A stretch of DNA of 64,000 nt. Source: Trichomonas vaginalis G3. Lineage: Eukaryota; Parabasalia; Trichomonadida; Trichomonadidae. Positions 49,601-58,277 of the stretch are shown here, piece after piece. Under the pieces are notes generated by a model, which saw only the letters and a program-made list of their open reading frames with translations, searched no databases and was not told where the DNA came from. The DNA lies in assembly GCF_026262505.1 (NCBI RefSeq), contig NC_067208.1, positions 17,369,962 through 17,433,961 of the forward strand, in the 5' to 3' direction. Within the stretch, counting starts at the first letter, position 1; the number at the start of each line of letters is the position of its first letter. The position numbers were made by a program, and so were the translations under genes.

Positions 49601-51225
49601 TAGTCTCTTATAAATCTACCTTGTGATAATATGCTAACGTAGTTAACCAAAGTCTTAATATCCAATAATTTCATTTGATAAAGCTGAATTACGGTTCCAA
49701 TTGTATTTAATCTGAGGTATTCCGCAAGTAGCGATGATGACTTTGATGATATCATAAGTACTTCTACGAAACAGCTTGAATCTTTTTGTATTTCGATATA
49801 ATTCATAAGATAATCGATAATTTGTGGATAAACGGAAGCACCTTGCAGCAGTTGGGCCAAACAATATTTCGCTTCGGTCTTATTGTCAAGATCTGCAAAG
49901 ATTGAAATAAATATTTTTAATATTTTGTTCTTTTCTTGTTGATTTGGGAGGGATTCATAAAATCTTTGTAAAAACAATACTAATTGCGGATATTTATTGA
50001 ACAACTCCTTTGAGTCGGAATAATTGAGAGTTGTAACGAAAGGCGCGAAAAATGAGAGAGCAAAAGGTTGGAATTCTGTATCCATTTGTAAAAGTAAATG
50101 AAATAAATCCGTAAGATCGACATTTAAAGCTGTAGTCAAATTACAAAATCTAAGAATTCCCGGTACGATTGGAAGTATGTTATAATTTAGTGTATATCTT
50201 AAGTAAACGAGCATACCGATATATTTTTCGACAGCTTTTGTATTTGACAGATTCATGGAAAAAGCAATTGGACTGATAAGGTGGGATTTCAGAATGTCTT
50301 CAGAAGGCTTTCTGTCTTGTATGTATTGGTCGAGTGAAGTTAGTAAGGTATTGTAAGTGTCAGGATTGATTAAATTTTCATTTGTAAGAGCGTCAACTAA
50401 AAAACCGATAGCGGGTGGTAATTGTGATGGATCAGGATTCATGTTAATATAATCTGTTAGTATCGTGGCAACTGAGTCGGACACATCTTGTAATTTTACA
50501 ATTGTGTGAATCATTTGTACGAATAAGCCAGATTCAATAGCAAGAGGATAAAGTTTCTTAGGATCTAGTTGTATAAGATATAATATAAGTTGTGAAAATT
50601 GCTTGGATTCGTCTAATAATAAAGAATCAAAAGATTGAGAAACAATTTGGAAAATTTTGGAAGCACTAGAAACATCTAGAGCTAGATTGTATTTATGAAT
50701 GTTTGCGAATATAATTTTTAGCGCCGTTTCGCTCAATAATGTCTTTTTTTTCATCATTTTTTGGAATATTGCAAACATAAGTCCATCATTTTCGATAAAA
50801 TTGTTTGCAAGAGCGGGAATACTAAGCAATTGAGTTAATGAAGGTGTTAATAAATTGAGATTATCACTATCAGATTGGCAAAATTGAACGGCAGTAACAT
50901 AAATGGACGCAAATAATCTTTCTACGCCGAGGATACTTGCAAAATTCATGAATTTCGTAAGAAAATCAATAATGGTTTTAAATTCAGGTTGTTGTTGTGA
51001 AAACATGTCAATATTTTGCAGTATTGATTGTAGATATCGCTGCGATGCAGTTTGAACGCTTGTTTTATCGATATCTTTTGTAATATTATTGAAAATTTCT
51101 GTGAAGAAAGGAATCACTTGAATTGTAATTGCAAGTGTTTTGGAATATTCCTTTCCACCGCATTCATTTAACATTACAACAATCATTTCTGCCATTGATT
51201 CAACTAATTCATTTTTCACACTCAT
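43636..51225 (-). CDS. giant BEACH-WD40 protein with C-terminal zinc finger
   Basis: 2529 residues, one uninterrupted frame from MSVKNELVESMAEM. The N-terminal about 650 residues are helical (armadillo/HEAT-like). A concanavalin-A-like LamG domain lies near 680-780 (WYFIYLKSDDNNLNIYVNGK), a Ser/Pro-rich linker near 1190-1330, a PH-BEACH domain about 1790-1930, and the BEACH domain about 1945-2220 (ITNKWVNGDISTFTYICIVN, FPWVLSDYDNE, YGSHYMHFG, NWFDLIFGEKSRG). WD40-like blades follow to about 2490, then a Cys-rich finger (CCVCGSDL, CDKCGRFLC, CKQLCKH). BEACH proteins act in vesicle trafficking and membrane dynamics. A host housekeeping-type gene. Confidence 0.93.
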   Translation of the reverse strand: MSVKNELVESMAEMIVVMLNECGGKEYSKTLAITIQVIPFFTEIFNNITKDIDKTSVQTASQRYLQSILQNIDMFSQQQPEFKTIIDFLTKFMNFASILGVERLFASIYVTAVQFCQSDSDNLNLLTPSLTQLLSIPALANNFIENDGLMFAIFQKMMKKKTLLSETALKIIFANIHKYNLALDVSSASKIFQIVSQSFDSLLLDESKQFSQLILYLIQLDPKKLYPLAIESGLFVQMIHTIVKLQDVSDSVATILTDYINMNPDPSQLPPAIGFLVDALTNENLINPDTYNTLLTSLDQYIQDRKPSEDILKSHLISPIAFSMNLSNTKAVEKYIGMLVYLRYTLNYNILPIVPGILRFCNLTTALNVDLTDLFHLLLQMDTEFQPFALSFFAPFVTTLNYSDSKELFNKYPQLVLFLQRFYESLPNQQEKNKILKIFISIFADLDNKTEAKYCLAQLLQGASVYPQIIDYLMNYIEIQKDSSCFVEVLMISSKSSSLLAEYLRLNTIGTVIQLYQMKLLDIKTLVNYVSILSQGRFIRDYNRMISDYIDRLDNFNLSPEEFLRFSFGKMLTDEISKPKVCFPTLIQRAERYDITDLYDLLLIELYGEYENPLESPYLPRISGTYVCPKLSKKIADNSLLFKACSSHEENKFPLFQFPGEEAKFSIKHDDNISILTFWFKLIESKISEFVTFQGVKLTLSKKGLMLDNNLISKIDSQNWYFIYLKSDDNNLNIYVNGKLEGNTKVVAKGNTTIGGKSTNFITTIIRMYDQKSDEMDNVMKNGYDCLKKLKSLLHISPNEFLDIDSNYSLPKCVTGSPQIIPNYPLPKYIRNVLGGFHYILQKFFEKEIDEKDGLNYLEGLINYQRRGETDFDNLKFAERMSVIASFFEFSSDIVKSLIDLFTNPIVDWISFESFFLDIDRLMTSSYKSIIFDTLLDLSSKEKFPNYSLNVLLWLLLIGTEQSREITQIVSKLKAVHKISTTSLFASCYKCQCFPLLDPNLMFNILENTVSCSHLLYNLPHDVVMKVVYNIQFDDNMSNILKNILISLNQQIMFEDTWSAIIHIVTHGSCSDYNNINLQNFDINLIFPFLSLIGSLVYGSSISKQDNKWAKIGTTILDEFSNTVIPKQKKFGQEFTMWSSILMCLGYSLYNDDSIAPDPTRCEVIFGFKPRPSQKMRRVSDAGPRIGGRRRSSTVKNLFQDSKIQFMPASSPRIPKIADDDSFINKKVSGNVSESDNVTDVSDVSIEDQVNSGSQGRINFSSPPSPPLSVPSSTYSTYSSSSRKLTKTTVPSFNGLNLPIPQLPGVSNKVGSLPKKTPVVNSNLSFPASVENSASSFIISGLPGEVKFNSMIEKELEVTIKKSIPSKIELNPGANVVMVIPKQTDEFFSPLFSDIDDYLHYCTELFKDAEIDNENQTVNENVMESVALFIKNIVVTSNNAQTILIPPCSSCPKSYTSMLLSKIINLLLTKTEQLDRTIFSHVCNLILDGWLNEHTEEVLNLSIRKCFEDKSLINTNFLLCLAFLPRITATLGDLINENCEWIFNSDIIKEYPYVSACIWQTCKMVHNMDKIVEFLNKSNDKWQKVFNDQSDNPLQSAKAIQSVNEGCQHRSEQMNERLQKSKASTHEKIDKIRITGNEFISNISQMTAMANTVTDLLRRMYLESFECSYCMTLRKKELISWSISKFKPHKSDRKCLTFLGDTFLPSRRFDPSPLEYEMPPYPGGSIPDLYKTLYKENIFEETSLYHFTCRIYPPVSEIVDEKHKMFCWNFEINTNLRLWILENLLNEGNEFKNIFNCHILWGIDPLEGVILITQNEFIFLEGFRYNKEIGFEVIEQTESENLSMRYYGHIILNNYFGKSFTFFGHISFRLCLNELIDIRIHNWLQKKSSAVLTFIRGQQFVVITDVTNNVKFIQILDQIIEQTDQSLPPFVSSFMTPINTSRLLRNTSLKDITNKWVNGDISTFTYICIVNILSGRTIVDHTQYYVFPWVLSDYDNEDVRESSLRDLRLPMGQLPSDRKKGYDNTYEDSDHSFYYGSHYMHFGVVLFFNFRADPFCLLGIHLNRGWDHPNRIFTSVSDSWRSASFSTPADVKELTPQLYNSPEILKSTSFRFVSTERDASFVVLPKWSSSEYDFSQKMMFSLEQEKVGKGIGNWFDLIFGEKSRGELAIESKNLFHPLTYADRVQSDDPLETEANEMCILNFGQCPEQIFTKTHPNQKSSYTWNLMTNRDLFIQQINPQSDKASYCLVYENNLSFFDEKQFILPEMKSPININSLIHHNYSKYCYSNDGIYLCTSIKEGLVIIYRIFYKKEQATNAALIDKFYIDGKITSLCISSVHYILCISYENKVDVYDIGTRTILHNIETDSLINKIIIDDNSGIMFFVHHHSVDSYSISSDKLYTFANENNTRITCFKSSNLPTSFVDRFVVLCSEDNSLKFIRTCDMSLISSINLPVCAENVFIQDKCSRLVFVSSDKRWFSVESLDLSVEYPLKKTYCVNCCVCGSDLNKSIDTCDKCGRFLCSKCKQLCKH

Positions 51226-52748
51226 AATTAGTCACTTTTAAAATATTGAAGGAAAATTTATCGATCCAACTTCAATTTTATTTTATTGATCTGAAATCAC
51301 TATATTAGTGAATTGTAAGATAAGCAATCATACTTTTTTTGAAAACGATATTCTGACAAAATGTAAAAATAAATCACAATGTGCATGCTATATTCTTGCA
51401 GTTTTTTCAACTGACATTTTTCGGATTTCAATATAACCTCAAAGAATAAATTATTGAAAATCGGGAATCAATAGCGACTATTAATAAAAATAATTTCCTG
51501 CTAGAATTGATAATGCATCTGCTACTGGGATATATATAGAATTATTGCAAAGCGAATGAAAAATTATTGAAAAAAGAAAGTTATAAAAGCGTCTCTACAT
51601 TGATGAAACTAATAGATTTAAGCAATATAAACGAATTTCTTCTTTTGCGGGTCATAAGATTATAACAGGTCTGAATTCTGAATTATTTGTATGGTTTCGT
51701 AAAGTTTTATAGTTGATTATGAATTAGATAGTGGTATATATTCTAATTACCTCAATTATGTTATGTTATTTACCATCCATCATTTTTCGAATCAAAAAAG
51801 TTTCACAAATTGTGAAGAATTTAAGAGATTTTAAGGGTTTCGTTTTGCGAAAAAACGTACAATACGCAATTTCGCTAAAAAAACATTTAGCTAGCAATTT
51901 CGACATTTGACTCCACTCAAGACGTCACTTTTTTAATTTTGCGGTATCATATTTTTGGAAAATCTTTATGAATATTATATAAAAAGTCTCTTTAATATCT
52001 ATATTTCATATTTTTATCGATTTTTAAAGTTTTTGCGAAAAGTATTCAATTATTTTTGCTATTTGGTCGGGTAAATGTCAGATTTGCGACATTTTCTGAT
52101 ATGATATTCAGATTCTACGTTGATAATAATGCTTATAGAACCCTCTTGCTATTGTGTCAAAATTGCGAAACCGATAGCAAAAATATCTCGCAATATCAAA
52201 ATTGAGATATTGAGTGAATTATGCATTATAGAGATTAAAAATCTGATTTGTGAAAACATCTCATCAGTTTCTAGCTAATTCAAAAATCTTTACTATCTTA
52301 TTCGATTAAAATGAAAAGGGAATAGTTTCATTATGCTTTAAATGACAGCCTTATAATATAATCATAGTTTTCGCTCAATATGCAGCTTTTTTTTTCGAAA
52401 TCTATGGTCAATGTCCTAAATACTGATTGCTTTGCATTCATATCTCTTACATTTTCTGTACCCACATCACTATTCATTGCTATTCCTATCTTTTTCATTT
52501 TTGTTTGTTTCTCATAATTTCTCAAAAAACACGATAACTTGATATTTGTAAATATCATACTTTATAACGTAAATAAGAACTTGACCTATTAAGAAAAGCA
52601 GTAATGAAAAGAAAATCTGAAATTCATAAAAATTACAAGTTTCTGATGACAATTAGCTTAATTAAACCAGGTACAAGATTATATAATTGTATTTTCTATC
52701 CAATTATCCATATAATATCTTATCCAGAAAAAATAACTTGATCTGTTC
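51226..52748. other. long host intergenic region, no gene seen
   Basis: AT-rich. A plus-strand TCACTTTTTT match to the Inr lies near 51926-51935, but no ORF follows. Open frames such as 52331-52558 have no supporting signal. Confidence 0.55.
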
Positions 52749-53038
52749 CATATTAAGTTCTGTCAAAATGTAAGCTATTCAATTCTATCGTCGGGGGAAG
52801 TATCACAAATCTATCAATTTTTTTGTAAAAGTATACAAAAACATATGGTGTTCAATTAGTTTATAATAATATAAATATTAAGATTATCCAAAATAAGAAA
52901 AACTAGGTTTTGAGAACACTTTTGAGATGATAATCAAAATATTTTGATTGAAAAATAATATATTATTTATCAGATATAGAATGGATTTTTTCAAATTTAA
53001 AAATTCTGAAAAATAAACAGTTTTGTAAAGTAAAAAAA

Positions 53039-54020
53039 ATGAACGAAAACTCGAGACCTCGTATTCCAAATGAATGGGTAAGATATATGTATGAAAAACT
53101 TGAAAGTGGTGAGTTAACTTACGCAACAGTTTTGAAAAAAGTTCCATATTCTTATCAAAATGTTACAATTTTCAAACAAATTTCAAGAAATACTCTCAAA
53201 AAAGCATTCAAAGAAATCGGTGGTACACCAAAAATTAAAAGTGCTCCTCCACAAGAGGAATTAACTCCAGAATTAATTTTGAAGGTTCAGAATTCTTATG
53301 AAAATTACAAATGTGGGGTTCAAAAAATTGTATTGGACTCTCAATATGAATCCAAAACAATTTTAAATCAGTTACAATGCAGTTATTAAGGCAGCAAAAT
53401 TTCTGGGAATTTACAAAGAAAAAGATAAAAGTAATCCAAAAGCATATTATGTGGATTATGAAGCAATTCTTCCAAATACAATCTGGCATGTGGATATTCA
53501 TTTTTTGAAAGAACCAGAAACTTTACCGGTTTATGGAATAATTGATGACAAAAGTCGTTATTTGTTAGCATTGAAATTGCTTCGTAACAAAAGTTCAACA
53601 GAAACTTCAAAAGTGGCAATTGCAACAGTTCAAAAATATGGAGCACCTTTCTGTTTCTGGTCAGATAACGGTAAAGAAAATGAGGGAGAGTTCACAAAAT
53701 TTTTGAGTACTTATGACATTCAAATCAGAAAATCAGCTCCATACATGCCACGTCAAAATGGCAAAATTGAACGCCTCTGACCATCACTGGACAAAAATAC
53801 TCCAAAGTCTTCAGAATTTGAGAGCATCAATCAGGAATTAGAAGAATTCAGGCAAAAATACAATGACATGCCACATGGCGCTCATCCAAAAATTGGAGTT
53901 CGACCATACACTCCAAGAGAGGTTTACAACAAATTTAAGAAATGGACCAAGGATGATAAACCGCTCTGGAAAAAATGTGTTAATAAGCAGTGGGAAGTTG
54001 AAGAGATTCCAAACTATTGA
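53039..54020 (+). pseudogene. DDE (rve-type) transposase of element D
   Basis: Starts MNENSRPRIPNEWVRYMYEK with a helix-turn-helix-like N-terminus (NTLKKAFKEIGG). A frameshift near 53375 and TGA at 53778-53780 (where the relative in element C has TGG, RLWPS) break it. Catalytic motifs are visible: D in IWHVDIHFL, D in FWSDNGKENEGEF, and E in MPRQNGKIERL. The C-terminal part ends WEVEEIPNY and TGA. It would cut and join the element ends. Confidence 0.8.
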
Positions 54021-54381
54021 AATATTCTATATTTTTTCAAAAATTCTCATTCAAATTTGAATTTGGTTTTCAAAATTATGAATAAACATTATTTTTATTA
54101 AACTTGATTTTTAGCTCTAAAGAATCAAAAGAATTTAGCGAGAAAGAATATGCAGCTCACATAGGGGTAGATAAAGATATATCTCGAAAAAAATTGAATT
54201 TATTGTAAAGAATGAAGAAGTTCATTTTAAGATTGAGTTGATTTTCAACCAAAACGAGAGAGCATGCAGGCAAATGAAATTCGAAAAGTGAAAGGAATGA
54301 CATATGCAAAAGAAAAGATTCAAATAACGCAAGCGAAATATAGATCAGTTAAAATCACAATAAAATTTCGATCTTTTCTAC

Positions 54382-54836
54382 AGGGAACTAAAGGCTATGA
54401 GGCACTGATATAAGGTCAGTGCCTCATAGCCTTTAGTTCCCTACTAAAAGTGAGAAAACTTGTTCGCAATGCGAAATGATTGCGAACAAGTTTTCTCACT
54501 TCAGCGAGGGAATTGTTCCTTATGATGCATACATTATAAATATATACATCATAAGGAACAATTCCCTCTAGATAGCTGGGAAACTTTCTCTAAATAACTT
54601 ATCATTTGGAGAAAGTTTCCCAGCTATCTACTGGGAACTAAAGGCTATGAGGCACTAATATATAATCAGTGCCTCATAGCCTTTAGTTTGTTATTAAAAA
54701 CGAGAAAACTTGTTCGAAATGATAAACAATTTCGAACAAGTTTTCTCGTTTAAGGAGGGAATTGTTCCTTATGATGCATACATTATAAATATATACATCA
54801 TAAGGAACAATTCCCTCTAGATAGCTAGGAAACCCT
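54382..54836. repeat. tandem array of long perfect hairpins (two copies of a four-hairpin unit)
   Basis: First unit: H1 54382-54442 (27-bp stem, 7-nt loop), H2 54448-54501 (23-bp stem, 8-nt loop), H3 54506-54568 (22-bp stem, 19-nt loop), H4 54569-54630 (22-bp perfect stem, extendable to 27). Second unit, about 250 bp downstream: H1' 54636-54688 (21 bp), H2' 54698-54751 (23 bp), H3' 54755-54817 (22 bp), then only the left arm of H4'. H2 and H2' differ at three stem positions, each matched by the complementary change in the other arm. Confidence 0.92.
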
Positions 54837-55443
54837 AAATTAACTATTAATCTTTGAGATATTTTTTATTGAGGTTAATACGTTTTTCTAAATAATTAAA
54901 ATGTAAAATTTTGATTATGAACTCATCTCTAATATTTTGGCTCTTTAATATATTTGAATCATGATCTTTGAGAAGAGTTCTCAAAAGTATTCACAAAAGC
55001 TATTTTTCCTTGAAATTTAAAAATCCTGTTTATCATATATTACCGAATTCAATTCCCTACATATTTCAAAATATTCTATGAACATTTCAATTTTTGAAAA
55101 AATCATATTTTTTCCAAATATATTTATTATCATATTTCTAATAATATTTCCTAAAGAGTCACTTTTTACTTCCTCGACGATTATTTCCCTCTCAAAAAAT
55201 TCAACAGCTTACATTTTGACAGAACTTAATATGTAACACTCTTTCTATCTAATATTTCTCTATTCCTTAATTTTCTTATGAAATTTGTTATTTTTTATTT
55301 AATTTTTAAAATTTTCAATTTTTTTGGATAATTTTATTCATTTTTATGATAATTTATTCTATTCTCATTATATAATAATATTGTTCATTTTTATTTTTTT
55401 AATTTTTCAATGCATACGATAATTTTTAATTCAATTTTTAAAC
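54837..55443. other. AT-rich tail of element D and flank, no gene seen
   Basis: Very T-rich non-coding DNA. It contains the right end of element D (to 55233) and about 210 bp of flank before the GC-rich hairpin cluster. Confidence 0.55.
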
Positions 55444-55766
55444 GAATGTTTTGATGGGATGAGCTTACTGAGCATAGGCTCATCCCATCAAAACATTCCC
55501 TTAAAAACTCTGGCCTTCATCGAGGCCAGAGTTTACAATTCATCAGCTCAGAGCCAAGTTCCTCGACGGTCGTCCTCATTAGGCCCGATCCGAGAACTTG
55601 GCTCTTCATTAAAATCACAAGCTCTGGCCATTGCTAAGGCCAGAGCTTCGCAAACCATCCTCGGGGCCGGTTTCCTCAAAGACCGCCCTGATTCGGGGCG
55701 GCCGGAGAGGAAACCAGCCCAGAGAGAGTTCCCATACGAAGCTCTGGCCCAAGCAAAGGCCAGAGC
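55444..55766. repeat. GC-rich hairpin cluster
   Basis: Six consecutive stem-loops: 55444-55498 (21-bp stem), 55505-55534 (12 bp, CTCTGGCC arms), 55551-55604 (GAGCCAAGTTC arms, one bulge), 55619-55648 (11 bp, CTCTGGCC arms), 55665-55719 (outer GGTTTCCTC arms enclosing an inner CCGCCC hairpin 683-701), and 55741-55766 (9 bp, CTCTGGCC arms). Clearly more GC-rich than its surroundings. Open frames on both strands here are a by-product of the palindromes. Confidence 0.9.
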
Positions 55767-55826
55767 CTGCAAATACAATCCTCAGGGCCGAGTTTTGCGA
55801 TGATCGTCGATCATGTCGACGGTCTC

Positions 55827-56350
55827 ATATGAGATTAACAAAATCCGAACATGATATTAACTGTTTAGGTGAAGCTTATTTCAAACGTCATGATAGGATA
55901 AAAATAAAATCAAGTTTTGAATTTAAAGATGATTCAGCATTTTCTGCTGGAGGAAATGCAGATGACGAAAAATATCTTAATTGTAATAGAATATTTATTG
56001 GATTTAAGTCAAGTAATCAAATTTTTAGACAATTAGAAGTTGAGACAGATAGAGGAGATACAGGATATTTGCAAATGGAAATGGTTAAAGAAGGTTTTGC
56101 ATATGCTACATATAAACCAAAATCGGAAAGGAAGACAAAGAAATTTGTCCATAGTTTATACAATAATGTTCAGAAAATGGACAATTCAGTATGTAGGGTA
56201 TATTTCAATCCAAATGATGGTCAATGGTTGAAAGATGCTAAGGATGAAAGGTATTTAGAATTTGATTTGATCATTCCATTAAATGACTTATTAGCATTCC
56301 AGGCTTTTGATGATTACCCAAAGAGTTTTGGTGATATAATACTTAAGTTA
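55827..56350 (+). pseudogene. MCP: major capsid protein fragment of a third, divergent Maverick
   Basis: Encodes MRLTKSEHDINCLGEAYFKR through DLLAFQAFDDYPKSFGDIIL, homologous to about residues 58-225 of the MCP of A with moderate divergence. The 5' part is replaced by the hairpin cluster and the 3' part by the hairpin at 56354-56405. Confidence 0.8.
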
Positions 56351-56905
56351 GTATCTAGTAATTGGGTACCAAGGGTCTACGCCCCTTAGTACTCAAATTA
56401 CTAGAATTTACAAAAACCGTTTGACACGTAAAATATTTTCGACATTTACAAAACTAAAAAAATAATTTTAAAAAAAATAAACTTAAAAATAAACTTTAAA
56501 ATTTTTGACACTTTACAAAATAAAAAAAATGATTTTTAAAAATAAACTTAAAAATTAACGTTAAAATTTTTGACACTTCACAAAATAAAAAAAATAATTT
56601 TTAAAAAATAAACTTAAAAATTAACGTTAAATTTTTTTATTTATTTTTTTATCATAGATTTTAACACCCAGAGTAAAAAAATAATTTTTAAAAAATAAAC
56701 TTAAAAATTAACGTTAAAATTTTTTTATTTATTTTTTTTATCATAGATTTTAACACTCAGAGTAAAAAAATAATTTTTTAAAAATAAATTAACTCAAAAT
56801 TTTTTTAATTTCTGTATATACTAAATTTTTCATAAATGATAAAATTAATTTTAGGGTATATCTAACCCGATATCTAACCCGATTTCTCACCTTGTGAATT
56901 TTTCA
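56350..56905. repeat. intergenic repeat block, copy 1
   Basis: Begins AGTTAGTATC and a near-perfect 52-bp hairpin (56354-56405; stem TCTAGTAATT), then about four imperfect units of TTTTTGACA(C/T)TT...AACTTAAAAATTAACGTTAA, then AACACCCAGAGTAAAAAAAT and a TCTAACCCGATATCTAACC motif. A second copy is split between 57947-58277 and 60693-60880 by element C. No gene. Confidence 0.8.
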
Positions 56906-56914
56906 TAAATTTTC

Positions 56915-57754
56915 TTATAAAGTTGCAATAGTTGAATTCATTAACTGAGCCTCAAGGAAGAAAACATCCTTTCTGTCTTCGGGTAATACAACGGGGCATT
57001 TATGATCATGTGTAGAATACATATCAATCCAAAATTCTCTATTATTTCCTGATAACTTATAATATTTAATATTTGTTAATGGTGATGCTCTAGTATGTCC
57101 AATAAATTCATTTTCAACCCCTTTAGCGATATTTGAATATAAGATCACTTGTTTTCTGTCCCATACATTATATGTTATTATTGGTAATAATACTGTTCGT
57201 TCTTCTCCGGGTTTATAATTAAATACATTCATGAAGTCTTCATTATACTGAGAAATTTTAAAACCTATCCTAAAATCACTTTGTCTCTTTTCTGCTACTT
57301 CATTAAACGGCGAGTATATAACAAATGTGCATGTATGTGAATCATCTATTTGTTCAATAAATTCATAATGAAAGTCTATAATCTGCGGATGAATTCCTTC
57401 TTCACCTAATTTATCAAGATACACATTTAATCCTAAAGCGTTTTTGTTAAATTTCTTTTCGAAAATTTCATTAAAATCATTCATGCATTCATATAATGTT
57501 GTATCATCTTTGAAATATTTATATATGTGAATAGTTTGCTTAAATTCTTGTGTATCGTTTATAACAACAACTTCAAGCTCAAATTCAACCTTTCTAAATC
57601 CTCGCGTTATATACATATTTGATAAACCAATATATTTTTCATTTATATTCACAGCCCACTCAATAGGTAATTTAAATGTAATTCTATTTCCATTTATTTT
57701 AACATTTTCGTCTTCAGAACTGAAAGCAACTGTTAAAGGTACTTGTCTATACAT
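56915..57754 (-). CDS. penton-like minor capsid candidate, 279 residues
   Basis: Intact; starts MYRQVPLTVAFSSEDENVKI. The C-terminal half is related to the 296-residue protein at 62669-63559 (VLPEDRKDVFFLEAQLM versus VLPDDRKDSIIIELILIA; WDRKQ versus WSREA). The strand-rich character and C-terminal D-K-D hydrophobic strand resemble Polinton penton proteins, but this is inference. It is flanked by direct copies of the intergenic repeat. Confidence 0.65.
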   Translation of the reverse strand: MYRQVPLTVAFSSEDENVKINGNRITFKLPIEWAVNINEKYIGLSNMYITRGFRKVEFELEVVVINDTQEFKQTIHIYKYFKDDTTLYECMNDFNEIFEKKFNKNALGLNVYLDKLGEEGIHPQIIDFHYEFIEQIDDSHTCTFVIYSPFNEVAEKRQSDFRIGFKISQYNEDFMNVFNYKPGEERTVLLPIITYNVWDRKQVILYSNIAKGVENEFIGHTRASPLTNIKYYKLSGNNREFWIDMYSTHDHKCPVVLPEDRKDVFFLEAQLMNSTIATL

Positions 57755-57802
57755 TTATTACAAACAAAAATATATCATTTATTCTTTCTTCTCAATGGAA
57801 AA

Positions 57803-57836
57803 GGGTCTTCGACCCTCATGAGGCTCAATGAGCCTC
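57803..57836. repeat. double-hairpin element
   Basis: GGGTC-TTC-GACCC (57803-57815) and GAGGCTC-AAT-GAGCCTC (57820-57836). The TGA of the Lys/Glu-rich fragment lies in the second loop region. Confidence 0.75.
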
Positions 57837-57945
57837 TTCAGCCTTTTCCTTTTCAGCTTTTTCTTTAGCCTCACGTTCTCTTTTTGCTTTCATTCTCGGG
57901 TTCTTCTCTCTTCCTGCAGCTAATGCGGCTAACTGCTTTAGTTAG
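57825..57945 (-). pseudogene. C-terminal fragment of a Lys/Glu-rich protein
   Basis: Reads LKQLAALAAGREKNPRMKAK and then REREAKEKAEKEKAEEAH before TGA (57825-57827). The 5' end is cut by the repeat starting at 57947. Basic and alanine-rich; could be the tail of a DNA-binding virion protein. No start codon remains at a sensible place. Confidence 0.5.
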
Positions 57946-57946
57946 T

Positions 57947-58277
57947 ATCATGAAATTGGGTACCAAGGGTCTACGCCCCTCATTTCCCCTTTTCATGTTT
58001 TGACAAAATAATCGGATATCGTAAATTTACAAAACATATTTTTGACATTTACAAAAAATAAAAAAAATATTTTTTTAAAAATTAACTTTAAAAATTAACG
58101 TTAAAATTTTTGACACTTTACAAAATAAAAAAAATAATTTTTAAAAAAATAAACTTAAAAATTAACGTTAAAATTTTTGACACTTCACAAAATAAAAAAA
58201 TAATTTTTAAAAAATAAACTTAAAAATTAACGTTAAAATTTTTTTATTTATTTTTTTATCATAGATTTTAACACCCA
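57947..58277. repeat. intergenic repeat block, copy 2 (left half)
   Basis: Same order of motifs as 56350-56670: AGTTAGTATC, GGGTACCAAGGGTCTACGCC, TTTTTGACA units and AACACCCA. It is interrupted by element C and resumes at 60693. Confidence 0.8.

Larger units (their letters stand above)
52749..55233. mobile_element. element D: integrase-type DNA transposon remnant
   Basis: Ends share about 35 bp of inverted repeat: TATTAAGTTCTGTCAAAATG at 52751-52770 and its inverse at 55213-55232, extending imperfectly inward. No target duplication is clear. It holds a broken DDE integrase gene (53039-54020) and a tandem hairpin array (54382-54836). The integrase type (rve, PRQNGKIER) recalls the IS3/IS481-like eukaryotic transposons reported from Trichomonas. 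Confidence 0.65.

Noticed and set aside
52331-52558. 75-codon ORF in the host intergenic region
   Set aside because: No initiator motif, no homology visible to me and no neighbour logic.
54382-54836. CRISPR array
   Set aside because: There are no short direct repeats with unique spacers; the unit is a set of different perfect hairpins duplicated once, in a eukaryotic nuclear context.
55459-55803. Overlapping open frames on both strands, about 75-115 codons
   Set aside because: They arise because the region is built of palindromes rich in GC; both strands read similar residues. No domain, no start context.
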